From positions 752,842-816,841 of the forward strand of contig NZ_JANHDP010000001.1 in assembly GCF_024494695.1 (NCBI RefSeq): a stretch of DNA of 64,000 nt, written 5' to 3'. Of this stretch, positions 45,341 to 54,876 are shown piece by piece (the first letter of the stretch is position 1; each line of letters starts with the position of its first letter). Below the pieces are notes generated by a model. The model was not told where the DNA came from and ran no database searches. It saw only the letters and a list, made by a program, of their open reading frames with translations. Source of the stretch: Natronoarchaeum rubrum (GTDB lineage: Archaea > Halobacteriota > Halobacteria > Halobacteriales > Natronoarchaeaceae). The position numbers and the translations under genes were made by a program.

Positions 45341-46051
45341 TCAGAACACGTCGACGTTGACCCCGCCGTCGTCGTCGCCGTTGCCGCCCTGCAGCGAGCC
45401 GGCGATGGCCGAGGTAAAGGCGTCGAGCCCGCGCGTCTGGTACCACACCGTTCCGGGGCCCGAAAAGTCCATCACGAGCCCCTCGCCGCTGAGCAGCGTC
45501 GACTTGAGGCCGCCGACGCGCCGGGCGTCGAAGTCGACCGACTCCTCCCACGCGACGACGTGCTCGTTGTCGACGGTGTACGTCTCGCCGCTTCCCAGTT
45601 CGACGGTCTCCAGTCCGCCGAACGCCTCGATGAAGACGCTGCCGGTCCCCTTGAGTGCCAGGGGCGTGATGCTCGCGCCGGCCAGCATCGACTGCAGCCC
45701 GCCGAACTCGGAGTCGATGTCGATTTCCGGGCCGGAAGCGAGAAAGGCGCCGTCGACGGCGTACAGCGTTTCGCCGTTCAGTTCGTGGTGGTGGACGTCG
45801 CCGGGCTTGGGCGGCGCGAGCGTCACCGTGCCGCGCCCGCCCTCGGCGGTGAATTCGTTTGCGACCAGCGACTCGCCGCCGAGCATCGATTTCGCCGAGC
45901 TGAGCAGCCCGTCGCGACTCGACGTCGTCTCGATCCCGATCGTCGACGAGTGGCTGACCATCGCGCCGGGCTCGGCGAGGATCGACTCGCCCTGTTCGAG
46001 CTCGACGTTCAGGTGGGCGTACGCGGGACGGTGAGTGATCTCGATCTCCAT
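45341..46051 (-). CDS. AIM24 family protein
   Basis: 236 residues, beta-rich throughout. The start MEIEITHRPAYAHLNVELEQGES and phrases GAMVSHSST, GEGLVMDFSGPGTVWYQTR are those of the AIM24/TIGR00266 family, a double-psi-like beta-barrel found in bacteria, archaea and mitochondria with no known biochemical activity. It has a TATA box 31 bases upstream and is probably transcribed alone, although it lies within the sugar-gene cluster. Confidence 0.9.
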   Translation of the reverse strand: MEIEITHRPAYAHLNVELEQGESILAEPGAMVSHSSTIGIETTSSRDGLLSSAKSMLGGESLVANEFTAEGGRGTVTLAPPKPGDVHHHELNGETLYAVDGAFLASGPEIDIDSEFGGLQSMLAGASITPLALKGTGSVFIEAFGGLETVELGSGETYTVDNEHVVAWEESVDFDARRVGGLKSTLLSGEGLVMDFSGPGTVWYQTRGLDAFTSAIAGSLQGGNGDDDGGVNVDVF

Positions 46052-46077
46052 CGTGGCGGTACGTTGTCCGCCGATGG

Positions 46078-46087
46078 CTTAAAAATG
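46078..46087 (-). promoter_or_regulatory. TATA box of the AIM24 gene
   Basis: Minus-strand CATTTTTAAG, centred about 31 bases before the ATG at 46051. Confidence 0.6.
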
Positions 46088-46097
46088 TACGTGCGCG

Positions 46098-47066
46098 CTA
46101 CGCCCAGTAGGCGTCGCCGGGCTGGGTGTCGAAGACGGCGCGATCGAGCATGTCGACGGCCTTCTCCAGCCCTTCGAGCGAGGAGGTCAGCGAGTCCTCG
46201 TGTTCGATCGAGAGCGCGCCCTCGTAGCCGACCATCCGGAGCGTCGAGACGATGTCCTTCCAGTGGGACTCGCCGTGGCCGTAGCCGATCGAGCGGAACA
46301 GCCACGAGCGGTCGGCCTCCTCGGTGTAGGCGGTCGTATCGAGGACGCCCTTCTCGCGGGCCTGTTCCTCGTAGACCTTGGTGTCCTTGGCGTGGAAGTG
46401 GTGGATGGCGTCGTGCTCACCGAGCAGGCGGATCGCGTCGGTAATCTCGATTCCCTGCCAGTACAGATGCGAGGGATCGAAGTTCGCGCCGATGCGCTGG
46501 CCCGTCGCCTCGCGGAGTTCGAGCATGCCGTGTGGCTCGTAAACGAGCATGTTGGGATGCATCTCGATGGCGACGTCGACGCCGTGCTCGTCGGCGAACT
46601 CGGCGATTTCGCTCCAGTAGGGGATCGCGACCTCTTCCCACTGGTACTCGTGAGCGTCGGCGTGCTCGCTGGGCCACGGCGCCGTGATCCAGTTCGGCAC
46701 GTCGTCGTCGGGCCCGCCCGCCGGCAGCCCAGAAAAGCAGGTGACCGTGTTCACGTCCAGCTGGCCGGCGAGTTCGATCGCCTCGCGGAGTTCGGTGTCG
46801 GCCGCCTCGGCCTGCTCGTCGTCGGGGTGGAGCGGGTTGTTGTGGGTCGCCAGCGCCGAGATGCGCATGTCGTGCTCGTCGAGGGCGTCCTGCAGTTCGG
46901 CCTGAGCGTCCGCGTCGTCGAGATACTCCGACCGCGGGAGGTGGTCGTCGCCGGGGTAGCCGCCGACGCCGGGCTCGACGGCGTCGACGCCCATCTCCGA
47001 GAGCACGGAGAGCGCGTCCTCGAACGAACGATCGTAAAGCGGCGGTGTGTGTACGCCGATGTCCAT
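46098..47066 (-). CDS. Sugar phosphate isomerase/epimerase (xylose-isomerase-like TIM barrel)
   Basis: 322 residues from ATG 47066. The barrel begins MDIGVHTPPLYDRSFEDAL; GVDAVEPGVGGYPG supplies the first metal-side strand; EMHPNMLVYE, GANFDPSHLYWQGI and HFHAKDTKVY give the Glu-Asp-His metal ligands; ALSIEHED supplies the last Glu. This is the AP-endonuclease-family-2 fold used by inosose isomerases, dehydratases and 3-keto-sugar enzymes. It lies between two Gfo/Idh dehydrogenases, which suggests dehydrogenation followed by isomerisation of a polyol or keto-sugar. Confidence 0.9.
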   Translation of the reverse strand: MDIGVHTPPLYDRSFEDALSVLSEMGVDAVEPGVGGYPGDDHLPRSEYLDDADAQAELQDALDEHDMRISALATHNNPLHPDDEQAEAADTELREAIELAGQLDVNTVTCFSGLPAGGPDDDVPNWITAPWPSEHADAHEYQWEEVAIPYWSEIAEFADEHGVDVAIEMHPNMLVYEPHGMLELREATGQRIGANFDPSHLYWQGIEITDAIRLLGEHDAIHHFHAKDTKVYEEQAREKGVLDTTAYTEEADRSWLFRSIGYGHGESHWKDIVSTLRMVGYEGALSIEHEDSLTSSLEGLEKAVDMLDRAVFDTQPGDAYWA

Positions 47067-47090
47067 ACTGCTCGCAACGACCGACTGGAG

Positions 47091-47099
47091 AATAAAACT
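47091..47099 (-). promoter_or_regulatory. TATA box of the TIM-barrel isomerase gene
   Basis: Minus-strand AGTTTTATT centred 29 bases before the ATG at 47066. Confidence 0.6.
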
Positions 47100-47130
47100 T
47101 CGGAGAGAAACGACAGAGAGGAACTCGGAG

Positions 47131-48234
47131 TTAGTCGTTCGCGACGGGCGCGTCGGCGTCGGACTCGACCTCCTCGTCGAGTCTGACGGCGCGGCCGGTC
47201 TCGCCGGACCGGTAGATGGCCTCGATGACGCGCTGGACGGTGAGCGCCTCGTCGACCGTGTTGCGTTCGGGGGGCTGGCCCGACGCCACGGCCTCGAGGA
47301 ATGCGACCTGCTCCTGTCGGTGGGGATCGTGCGAGCGCGTCTCGACCTCGGTCGTCGAGAGGTGGTGTGCGCCGCCCTGACCCGCCTCGTAGAGTTCGAG
47401 GTCGCCGCTGGACTTGTCGAAGCGCGCGCCGGCCTCGGTGCCCCGGACGAAGAACTCCTGAGTCGGCGGGCGGTTAGTCGCCCACGCGACCTCCAGCGAG
47501 ATCGTCTGGCCGCCGGCACAGCGGATCAGCGCCGTCGCGGAGTCGTCGACGTCGAAGTGGTCGGCGCCCTGGTCGTCGCCCCACATGTCGACGTAGGCGT
47601 AGTCCTCGTTCGTGCCGAACTCCGAGCGTGCGGTGCCCGAAACCTCGACGACCTCGGGATAATCGAGGAAGTGCAGCGCGAGGTCGATCGCGTGGACGCC
47701 GATGTCGATCAGCGAGCCGCCGCCAGCGACGTTCTCGGCGGTGAACCACGAGCCCCGCCCGGGGATGCCGCGGCGCCGAACGTAGTTCGCCTCGACGTGG
47801 GTGACGTCGCCGAACTGGCCGGTCGTCTGCTGGTCCTTGATGATCTCGGCCTGGTGGTGATAGCGGCTGTGGAACCCGACCATGCAGAAGCTGTCGGCCT
47901 CGCGGGCCGCCGCGACGATCCGCTCGGCGCTCTCGACGGTGTCGGCCAGCGGCTTCTCGAGGAGCACGTCGATGTCGGCTTCGAGCGCGTCGACGGCGTA
48001 CTGCTCGTGGAACTTGTTCGGCGTCGTGACGACGACGGCGTCGACCTGCTCGAACAGCTCCGCGTGATCCTCGAACGTCGGTACGTCGAACTTCTCCGAG
48101 AAGTCCGCCCGAGCGTCGGAGTCGATGTCCATCCCCCCGACGAGATTGGCGCCGAGCTCGGTCAGCCGGTCCGCGTGGTAGTGCCCGATGTTACCGAGTC
48201 CGACGACCCCCAGTTGCACGTCGTTTCTAGTCAT
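47131..48234 (-). CDS. Gfo/Idh/MocA-family oxidoreductase, second copy
   Basis: 367 residues from ATG 48234. VQLGVVGLGNIGHYHAD is a full GxGxxG dinucleotide site; IDVLLEKPLADTVESAE has the EKP lysine; GGSLIDIGVHAIDLALHFLD carries the usual catalytic Asp/His of the C-domain. It shares only the family outline with the copy at 44166-45278, so it probably acts on a different substrate or step. It is the first gene of the leftward sugar cluster, led by its own TATA box. Confidence 0.9.
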   Translation of the reverse strand: MTRNDVQLGVVGLGNIGHYHADRLTELGANLVGGMDIDSDARADFSEKFDVPTFEDHAELFEQVDAVVVTTPNKFHEQYAVDALEADIDVLLEKPLADTVESAERIVAAAREADSFCMVGFHSRYHHQAEIIKDQQTTGQFGDVTHVEANYVRRRGIPGRGSWFTAENVAGGGSLIDIGVHAIDLALHFLDYPEVVEVSGTARSEFGTNEDYAYVDMWGDDQGADHFDVDDSATALIRCAGGQTISLEVAWATNRPPTQEFFVRGTEAGARFDKSSGDLELYEAGQGGAHHLSTTEVETRSHDPHRQEQVAFLEAVASGQPPERNTVDEALTVQRVIEAIYRSGETGRAVRLDEEVESDADAPVAND

Positions 48235-48256
48235 ACCCGTACTCTGGGTATTGGGC

Positions 48257-48266
48257 GGTTTAACTC
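48257..48266 (-). promoter_or_regulatory. TATA box of the second Gfo/Idh/MocA gene
   Basis: Minus-strand GAGTTAAACC centred about 28 bases before the ATG at 48234. Confidence 0.6.
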
Positions 48267-48461
48267 TTTCAGATCCGTCACACGGACACTCGCTTCTTGC
48301 TACCATTTTCGCTCTGAGAGGAACGATTCGTGGAACTGAGCATCGACAACCTTTGAACGAATCTCAGTCGCGCGCGGCGACGCGGCGAGTAAGCTCGGCG
48401 TACTCGACGCGCCGAGACGGTCGGGTGGTGAGTACACCGGTCCCCTCGCCTGACCGGGATA

Positions 48462-48471
48462 TAGTTTTAAC
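48462..48471 (+). promoter_or_regulatory. TATA box of the small zinc-site gene
   Basis: TAGTTTTAAC centred about 28 bases before the ATG at 48495. Confidence 0.6.
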
Positions 48472-48494
48472 ATTCGCGGCACGAATAGGCGGGT

Positions 48495-48722
48495 ATGGAA
48501 CAGTTCGACAAGTTCGTCTCCTCGACGACGCTGCGCGAGGAGAACGACTCGATCAAGCTGTATCAAAACACCGTCTCGCTCGCCTGCCCCGCCTGCGAGG
48601 AGCCGTTCGACGACATGGTCGTCTGCAAGAACGAGTACACGAGTCTGAACCAGACGATGCCGCTGGACCTCTGTACGACGGTCCACGACGGGACGCCGGT
48701 TCTGTTCACGCACAAACCCTGA
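48495..48722 (+). CDS. Small haloarchaeal protein with cysteine knuckle (DUF7385-like)
   Basis: 75 residues. A CPACEEPFDDMVVCKNEY segment gives a CxxC knuckle with a third cysteine, and DLC near residue 59 could be the fourth zinc ligand. The start MEQFDKFVSSTTLREEND and the end TPVLFTHKP are compact and free of disorder. Proteins of this shape in haloarchaea have been labelled flagella cluster protein from genomic position only; no archaellum genes are here. The function is unknown. It is convergent with the nucleobase permease gene. Confidence 0.7.
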   Translation: MEQFDKFVSSTTLREENDSIKLYQNTVSLACPACEEPFDDMVVCKNEYTSLNQTMPLDLCTTVHDGTPVLFTHKP

Positions 48723-48743
48723 GATCCGTTTTCGCGGAGTCGC

Positions 48744-50321
48744 TCAGTCGTCCGCGCCGGCCCAGCGATCCCAGAACGACTCGAACTCGTCGTCGTCCTC
48801 GGTGAGTCGCTCCCACGCCGCGAGGCCGCGCTCTTCGCGACTGCCGGGGATCGTGTTGTCCAGCACGAGCGCCGACAGGCCGCCGACGGCCATCCCGGTC
48901 GAGCCGATCACGTAGATCGTGTCTGCGATCAGCCGCTCGCCGAGCAGCGGGCCGACGACGGCGACGCCAGAGAGGCCCGCCCGGAACCCGGCGATACTTT
49001 GGAAGTTCCCCATGTACGCCGGAATCGCCAGTCCGACGAACAGCGCGAAGCCGACGATGAACGTGTTGCGCGAGGAGTCGAGATCGACGTGCTTGAGATT
49101 CGAGACCCCGACCGCGACGATCTGTGCGAACATCGCGACGAACAGGCCGCCGACGATCGGGTCCGGGATCGTCGCGATGGCCTGCCCGAAGTAGCCCACG
49201 AAGCCGACGACGATCATCACCGCGGCGCCGATCTGGACGACGTAGCGGGAAGCGACGCCGGTCAGCCCGATGGCGCCGATGTTCTCGGAGTACGACGTCG
49301 AGCCGCCGGTACCCATGATGCCCGAGAATAGGTTCATCAGCCCCTCCATGCCGATGCCCTGGTTGATCCGCTTCTCGCTGGGCGCGCCCGAGCCGGTGAT
49401 GTTCGCGACGGCGTAGTAGTCGCCGATGCTCTCGACGACCGACGCCAGCACGCCGGCGATCATCCCGGCGATAAAGGCGCCGGTGAACTGCGGCGTTCCC
49501 CACTGGAACGGGTAGATCGGCAGGACGAGCGATGTGTCGGTGATGTCGCTCAACGCGATGTAGCCGGGCTGTCCGCTCTCGATGATGCCCCCGACCGACA
49601 GTCCGGCGGCGAGAAGCCAGGCGATCGCGAGACCGAGGACGACGGGATAGAGACGGAACGCCCGGTGACGAACGTCGAGATACTGCGAGAACAGCACGAT
49701 CAACCCGAGCGTCAACCCGAGCAGCCACCAGTTCTGCTGGGCCGCCGTGATCTGGGGCGCCCCGAACAGCGACAGCCCGATCAGCGCGATCGTCGGCGCG
49801 ATCACGACCGGCGAAAGGTACCGTCGCAGTTTGCCGATCAACCCGAAGTACCCGATCGCCACCTCGACGAGCGAGGCGACGATGATCGCACCCTGCAACT
49901 GCAACAGCGCCGCCTCCCAGTCGCCGGCGCCGACGCCGGTCGTCGTGACGACCGTCACGACCGCCAGCGCGGGCGTCAGCATCGAGAACGGCGCGCCCTG
50001 TACGATCGGGTACCGGTTCCCGAACGTGGTCTGGGCGAGCGTGGCGATCCCCGAGACGACGAAGAACGTGCCGATGAACCGTGCGGTCACGCCGGGGGGC
50101 ATCCCCATCGCGTCCGCGAGGATCAGCGGGACGGCGATGTTCGCGCCGACCATCGTCAGGTAGTGCTGGACGCCCAGCACGGCCGATTCGCCCACTGGGG
50201 GTTTGTCGTCGATGCCGTACTCGAGATCGTCGGATGCCGATCCGTCGGACATCGGTTGCTCCCGTTCGATGCCGCCGTCGGGCGTCGCGCCCGCGGACGG
50301 CGCCTCCTCGGTACCCGTCAT
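48744..50321 (-). CDS. NCS2-family nucleobase permease (uracil/xanthine type)
   Basis: 525 residues from ATG 50321. After an acidic tail of about 40 residues, LGVQHYLTMVGANIAVPLI is the first-helix signature of NCS2 carriers (UraA, PbuX, UacT). About 14 helices follow, including GTGGSTSYSENIGAIGLTG, the substrate-site helix signature of the family with a conserved Glu. It imports uracil, xanthine or urate with protons or sodium. Its exact substrate cannot be told from sequence. Confidence 0.93.
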   Translation of the reverse strand: MTGTEEAPSAGATPDGGIEREQPMSDGSASDDLEYGIDDKPPVGESAVLGVQHYLTMVGANIAVPLILADAMGMPPGVTARFIGTFFVVSGIATLAQTTFGNRYPIVQGAPFSMLTPALAVVTVVTTTGVGAGDWEAALLQLQGAIIVASLVEVAIGYFGLIGKLRRYLSPVVIAPTIALIGLSLFGAPQITAAQQNWWLLGLTLGLIVLFSQYLDVRHRAFRLYPVVLGLAIAWLLAAGLSVGGIIESGQPGYIALSDITDTSLVLPIYPFQWGTPQFTGAFIAGMIAGVLASVVESIGDYYAVANITGSGAPSEKRINQGIGMEGLMNLFSGIMGTGGSTSYSENIGAIGLTGVASRYVVQIGAAVMIVVGFVGYFGQAIATIPDPIVGGLFVAMFAQIVAVGVSNLKHVDLDSSRNTFIVGFALFVGLAIPAYMGNFQSIAGFRAGLSGVAVVGPLLGERLIADTIYVIGSTGMAVGGLSALVLDNTIPGSREERGLAAWERLTEDDDEFESFWDRWAGADD

Positions 50322-50429
50322 ATGTTCGTATCGTCGGACCAAGGCCCCGGGGAGAAGATAGTGCTGTTGATCCGATCCGGAGATTCGCCAACTGGGATTC
50401 GAAATAATCGGCGAACCGTTCACAGCTAC

Positions 50430-50438
50430 TAGATTTTT
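50430..50438 (+). promoter_or_regulatory. TATA box of the alcohol dehydrogenase gene
   Basis: TAGATTTTTG, centred about 34 bases before the ATG at 50469, predicts a leader of roughly 5-10 bases. Confidence 0.5.
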
Positions 50439-50468
50439 GCCCGCGGCTGACAAAGTCTAACACGGACT

Positions 50469-51506
50469 ATGGAAGCCGCGAGACTTCACGAGTACACCGA
50501 GGAGATGGGGAGCGCGCTGGCGATCGACGAGGTCGACCGGCCGGAGCCGACGCGGTCGGACCACGTCGTCGTCGAGGTCGAGGGCGCGGGCTGGTGCCAG
50601 ACTGACAACCACATCATCGAGGGGATGTGGACGCCGTACGTCGATCAGGAGCTGCCGATGACGCTGGGCCACGAGAACGCCGGGACGGTCGTCGAGACGG
50701 GCGAGGAGGTCACCACCGTCGCGGAGGGCGATCAGGTGATCTGTCACCCGGTGATGACCTGCGGGAAGTGTCGCGCCTGTCGGGTCGGCGAGGACATGTA
50801 CTGCGAGAACCTGTCGTTTCCGGGGCTGGACACCGACGGCGGGTTCGCCGAGTACCTGTTGACCTCCGAGCGCTCGGTGATTCCCCTCGACACCGTGGAC
50901 CCCGTCGAGATCGCGCCACACGCCGACGCCGGCATCACGGCGTACCACGCCGCCAAGAAGGCCGTCGACGAACTCTATCCGGGCAGCTACGCCGTCGCCA
51001 TCGGGATCGGCGGGCTGGGACACATCGGCGTCCAGGCGCTCGACGCGATGAGCGCCGCCGAAATCGTCGCGGTCGACCTGAAGGACGAGGCGCTCGATCT
51101 CGCCGAGGACTGCGGCGCGGACTACACGATCAATTCGGGCGACGAGGACGTCGCCGAAGCCGTCGAATCGATCACCGAGGGCGACGGGGCGACGCAGATA
51201 CTCGACTTCGTGGGCGCCGACAGCACGACCGCGCTGGGGCCCGAGATCGTCGCGCCGGGGGGCGACCACCACATCGTCGGCTACGGCGGGGACGTCCACC
51301 AACCCGCGCAGGATCTGGTCGACGCCGAGATGTCCTACCGCGGGACGCTCGTGGGCAAGTACTCCGAGCTGGAGGAGCTCGTCGCGCTCGTCGAGCAGGG
51401 GATCATGGACCTGCACACGACCGAGTACGACCTCGGCGAGATCAACGAAGTCGCCGAGAGGCTGGAGCACCGGGAGATCGAGGGGCGGGCCGTTATCAAG
51501 CCCTGA
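50469..51506 (+). CDS. Zinc-dependent alcohol/polyol dehydrogenase (MDR family)
   Basis: 345 residues. Catalytic-zinc ligands appear in GWCQTDNH and GHENAGTVVE; the structural-zinc loop has HPVMTCGKCRACRVGEDMYC with four cysteines; the NAD site is IGIGGLGHIGVQAL. An Asp after the second strand (VAVDLKDE) favours NAD. This group includes alcohol, sugar and polyol dehydrogenases, and haloarchaeal D-arabinose or glucose dehydrogenases are distant relatives. Its neighbours in sugar metabolism make a polyol or aldose substrate plausible. Cytoplasmic tetramer by family. Confidence 0.92.
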   Translation: MEAARLHEYTEEMGSALAIDEVDRPEPTRSDHVVVEVEGAGWCQTDNHIIEGMWTPYVDQELPMTLGHENAGTVVETGEEVTTVAEGDQVICHPVMTCGKCRACRVGEDMYCENLSFPGLDTDGGFAEYLLTSERSVIPLDTVDPVEIAPHADAGITAYHAAKKAVDELYPGSYAVAIGIGGLGHIGVQALDAMSAAEIVAVDLKDEALDLAEDCGADYTINSGDEDVAEAVESITEGDGATQILDFVGADSTTALGPEIVAPGGDHHIVGYGGDVHQPAQDLVDAEMSYRGTLVGKYSELEELVALVEQGIMDLHTTEYDLGEINEVAERLEHREIEGRAVIKP

Positions 51507-51763
51507 CCGATCGGGGTGAGCAGTCGGAGACGACCGCGTGATCGGGGGTTGACCGCTGTGCGTTCGACTCCCGGGACGAACGACGTCACTCGCGTCCGGA
51601 GAACCATCGATTCAGGCACGACGCCGTAACCGATTGTCAAGCGGTATCGGATGTCAATAAATTAGATTCATACTGGTGCGAACCGAAATCATAACCGGGT
51701 TTCGGGCCTGCTCTCGGCGCCGGGGGACGCCGTGAGCAGATGAGGAACCCGGGGAGAACGACA

Positions 51764-52168
51764 ATGGCATCAGCAGACACGCACGCGGAGATCGAGGAGC
51801 ATTTCGGCCAGGTACCGAGTTGGATGGGAGTGATCTCGGATCCAGCGGCCGACCACAGCTGGGGGATCATGCGGGATCTTCTGCTCGGGGAGACCGAACT
51901 GTCCGACCGGGAGAAAGCGCTCGTCGGCCTCGGAGCGGCCGCGGCGATCGAGTGCCCGTACTGCGTCTACTTCCACCGGGAGGAGGCGAAGCTCGCGGAC
52001 GTCACCGACTCCGAGCTGACGGAGGCGGTCAACGTCGCGGGCACCACGAAGTACTTCTCGACGATGCTGCACGGGGCACGGTTCGACGAGGAGCGGTTCG
52101 TCGAGGAGACGGACGACATCATGGAGCACATCGAGGAGCAACAAACCGCGGCGGCGGGCGACGACTGA
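51764..52168 (+). CDS. Carboxymuconolactone decarboxylase-family (AhpD-like) protein
   Basis: 134 residues from ATG 51764; an in-frame ATG at 51740 is also possible. The AhpD-fold core is clear: LSDREKALVGLGAAAAIECPYCVYFH with the redox pair CPYC and a conserved His, then LTEAVNVAGTTKYFSTML. AhpD-type proteins are disulphide reductases or peroxidases, active as trimers. It could protect against hydroperoxides. It is 45 bases from no other gene on its strand and has its own unresolved promoter region (51507-51763). Confidence 0.85.
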   Translation: MASADTHAEIEEHFGQVPSWMGVISDPAADHSWGIMRDLLLGETELSDREKALVGLGAAAAIECPYCVYFHREEAKLADVTDSELTEAVNVAGTTKYFSTMLHGARFDEERFVEETDDIMEHIEEQQTAAAGDD

Positions 52169-52239
52169 CCGGGCGGCCCGTCCGCACTTTTTGAACTCGT
52201 TGCCCAGAGTATTTCACCCGGCGCGAACTCGATACGCCT

Positions 52240-52911
52240 ATGACGGACGTCCTGCCCGACGAGAGCGCCCGGTTCGTGCGCGCAGTGGGACCGCAGCCCG
52301 ACGAGATTCTCGAAGAGATGGACGAGTACGCCGAGGAAAACGGCTTCCCGCACGTCGGTCCGGAGGTCGGGGGCTGGCTCGCGCTGCTGGCCCGGACGGT
52401 CGACGCCCGGCGCGTGTTCGAGTTCGGCTCGGGCTACGGCTACTCGGCGTACTGGTTCGCGCGCGAACTCCCGGCCGACGGCGAGGTCGTGCTGACCGAG
52501 CACGACCCGGACGAACTCGAGATGGCCCGCGAGTACATGGACCGCGGCGGGGTCTCGGACCTCGCGACCTACGAGGAAGGCGACGCGCTGGCGGCGATCG
52601 AGCGCCACGAGGGCCCGTTCGACGTCGTGCTCGTCGACCTCCGGAAGGACCAGTATCCCGACGCGTTCGACGCCGTCCGCGAGAAGGTCGCGCCCGGCGG
52701 CGTGATCGTCGCCGACAACGCGATGACGGCCGGACCGATCCAGTTCGAGAAGCTCCTGGAGTTCCAGGAGGGCGGCGACCCCGACGACGTCAACGAGCAC
52801 ACACGCGGCATCGCGACGTACCTCGACGCCGTGCGCGCCGCGCCGGAGTTCGAGACCGCCGTGATGCCGATCGGCGAGGGCATCGCGGTGAGCCACAAGG
52901 AGCGGCGGTGA
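52240..52911 (+). CDS. SAM-dependent O-methyltransferase
   Basis: 223 residues. The SAM motif is VFEFGSGYGYSAYWFA, followed by the acidic end of strand two (LTEHDPDELEMAREY); VVLVDLRKDQYPDAF and GVIVADNAMTAG are the COMT/CCoAOMT-type post-motifs with the metal-binding Asp-Asn. These enzymes methylate a hydroxyl with a divalent metal. The substrate is not known; haloarchaea modify small aromatics, carotenoids and quinones. No partner gene suggests a pathway. Confidence 0.88.
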   Translation: MTDVLPDESARFVRAVGPQPDEILEEMDEYAEENGFPHVGPEVGGWLALLARTVDARRVFEFGSGYGYSAYWFARELPADGEVVLTEHDPDELEMAREYMDRGGVSDLATYEEGDALAAIERHEGPFDVVLVDLRKDQYPDAFDAVREKVAPGGVIVADNAMTAGPIQFEKLLEFQEGGDPDDVNEHTRGIATYLDAVRAAPEFETAVMPIGEGIAVSHKERR

Positions 52912-53062
52912 GACGCCGCGGTCGCCGCGGCGCCATGCGGTGGTGATCTCGGCGTCGAGCCCCAGTACGTTCGGCGCCGAACGGCGGTAAATTCGGCAGT
53001 TCCGCGCGTGCAACCGACCGATTGCGTGCGGCTTAACCGAGTGCGAACCCAGTTTCCGGTAG

Positions 53063-54085
53063 ATGCCGCCAGCTATCGAGACGGACGGGCTCGTCAAGGA
53101 GTACGGCGAGCTCAGGGCGCTAGACGAGCTGTCGCTCCGCGTCGAGGAGGGCGAGTTCTTCGGCCTGCTCGGCCCGAACGGCGCGGGCAAGACGACGTTC
53201 ATCAACATCCTCGTCGGCCTGGCGCGCAAGTCCGGCGGCGAGGCCCGCGTGTTCGGTCACGACGTCGTCGACGACTACCAGGAAGCGCGGGACGCCATCG
53301 GACTGGCGCCCCAGGAATTTAACGTCGACCGGTTCTTCCCGATTATCGAGGTTCTCGAGCACAAGGCTGGCTACCACGGAATTCCGCCCGAAGAAGCCAC
53401 CAGACGCGCCGAGGAGTCGCTGAAGCGGGTCGGAATTCATCACAAACGCGACGAGCGGTTCGACTGGCTTTCCGGCGGGATGAAACGACGGTTCCTGCTG
53501 GCCCGCGCGCTGGTGACCGACCCCGACCTGCTGATCCTCGACGAACCGACCGCCGGCGTCGACGTGCAGCTTCGCCACGACATTTGGGACGTGATCCAAA
53601 CTTTGAATCAGGAGGGGACGACGATCCTGCTCACGACCCACTACATCGAGGAGGCCGAGCGCCTCTGCGACCGCGTCGCGATCCTCAACGAGGGAACGAA
53701 ACTGGACGTCTCGACGCCCGAGGAGCTGATGGGACGGGGAACCGACACGATCTACGTCCGCGTGCGCGAGGACGAGCAGGCGCAAACGGCCGAGCCGGAG
53801 CGTGTCGCCGCCGCGGCGACAGGTGCCGGAAGCGAGTCAGTCGCCGACGACGCGTCGGCGTCCGTACCGGCCGGCGACCGGCTGACGGCGATCGACGGCG
53901 TCAAGTCGGCGACCGTCGAAGACGGGCGGCTCGCCGTCCGAGCGAGGAACGGCGGGAGCACCGCGCCCGAGGTGCTCAACGCGCTCGAAGCCGAGGGCTA
54001 CGAGATCGCCGACCTGGAGATTTCGCGCACGAGCCTTGAGGAGATTTTCGTGGAGATGACCAACAGAGAACGGAGTGATCGCTGA
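53063..54085 (+). CDS. ABC-2 type transporter ATPase
   Basis: 340 residues. Walker A GPNGAGKTT, Q-loop LAPQEFNVDRFFPI, signature LSGGMKRRFLLA and Walker B LLILDEPTAGVD are all intact, and the H-loop is LLTTHYIEEAERL. The C-terminal 90 residues are a DrrA-like extension interrupted by an acidic, alanine-rich segment. It overlaps the permease gene by one base (TGATG). Together they would export a lipid, drug or polymer. The substrate is unknown. Confidence 0.93.
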   Translation: MPPAIETDGLVKEYGELRALDELSLRVEEGEFFGLLGPNGAGKTTFINILVGLARKSGGEARVFGHDVVDDYQEARDAIGLAPQEFNVDRFFPIIEVLEHKAGYHGIPPEEATRRAEESLKRVGIHHKRDERFDWLSGGMKRRFLLARALVTDPDLLILDEPTAGVDVQLRHDIWDVIQTLNQEGTTILLTTHYIEEAERLCDRVAILNEGTKLDVSTPEELMGRGTDTIYVRVREDEQAQTAEPERVAAAATGAGSESVADDASASVPAGDRLTAIDGVKSATVEDGRLAVRARNGGSTAPEVLNALEAEGYEIADLEISRTSLEEIFVEMTNRERSDR

Positions 54086-54876
54086 TGAGCTTTGGACTGC
54101 CAGTTGGCGCGCGAGCGTTACTGAAGCGGGAGATCCAGCGGTACCTGCGTCGGTACACCAACACGTTCGCGCCGCCGCTGATCACGAACGTGCTGTACTT
54201 CTCGGTGTTCGGCGTGATTCTCGGCGGGCGGATCGACCAGATCCAGGGCTTCGACTACATCGTCTTCCTCCTGCCGGGGCTGGTCGTGCTGGGGATGATC
54301 TCGAACGCCTTCGAGAACGCCTCGTTCTCGATCTTCCACGGCAGGTGGAACGAGTACATCCACGAGACGCTGACATCCCCGTTATCCTACAGCCAGATGG
54401 TCGCGGCGTACGTCGTCGCCAGCGCGCTGCGGGGCGTCCTCGTCGGCGTGCTGATCGCCGCGATCGGCGTCGCGTTCACGCTGGTCAACGGGCAGATAGC
54501 GACCGTCACGATCGCCCAACCGCTGTACCTCGCGGCGTTCGGGCTGATCGTCCCGACGCTGTTCTCCGGCTTCGGCGTGATCGGCGGCTTGCTAGCGGAG
54601 GACTTCGATCACCTGACGGTGATGAACCAGTTCATCCTGCGCCCGCTGGTCTTTTTCGGCGCGGTGTTCTACTCGCTGGAGACGCTGCCCGGCGTCTGGC
54701 GCGACCTCTCGCTGCTCAACCCGATGGTGTACATGGTCGACGGCGTGCGCTACGGCTTCCTGGGCTACTCCGACGTCGACCCGTGCGTCTCGCTGGTCGT
54801 GCTGTCGGCGCTGACGATCGCCGTGCTGTTCGTCGACGTGCAGCTGTTCAAGCGCGGCTACGGGCTGACCGACTGA
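54085..54876 (+). CDS. ABC-2 type transporter permease
   Basis: 263 residues with six predicted helices. A short basic start (LKREIQRYLRRYTNTFA) forms the cytoplasmic coupling region; SNAFENASFSIFHGRWNEY and LLNPMVYMVDGVRYGFLGY are typical ABC-2 (DrrB/NodJ-like) phrases, the latter just before the last helix. It pairs with the ATPase encoded directly upstream to make a dimeric exporter. Confidence 0.92.
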   Translation: MSFGLPVGARALLKREIQRYLRRYTNTFAPPLITNVLYFSVFGVILGGRIDQIQGFDYIVFLLPGLVVLGMISNAFENASFSIFHGRWNEYIHETLTSPLSYSQMVAAYVVASALRGVLVGVLIAAIGVAFTLVNGQIATVTIAQPLYLAAFGLIVPTLFSGFGVIGGLLAEDFDHLTVMNQFILRPLVFFGAVFYSLETLPGVWRDLSLLNPMVYMVDGVRYGFLGYSDVDPCVSLVVLSALTIAVLFVDVQLFKRGYGLTD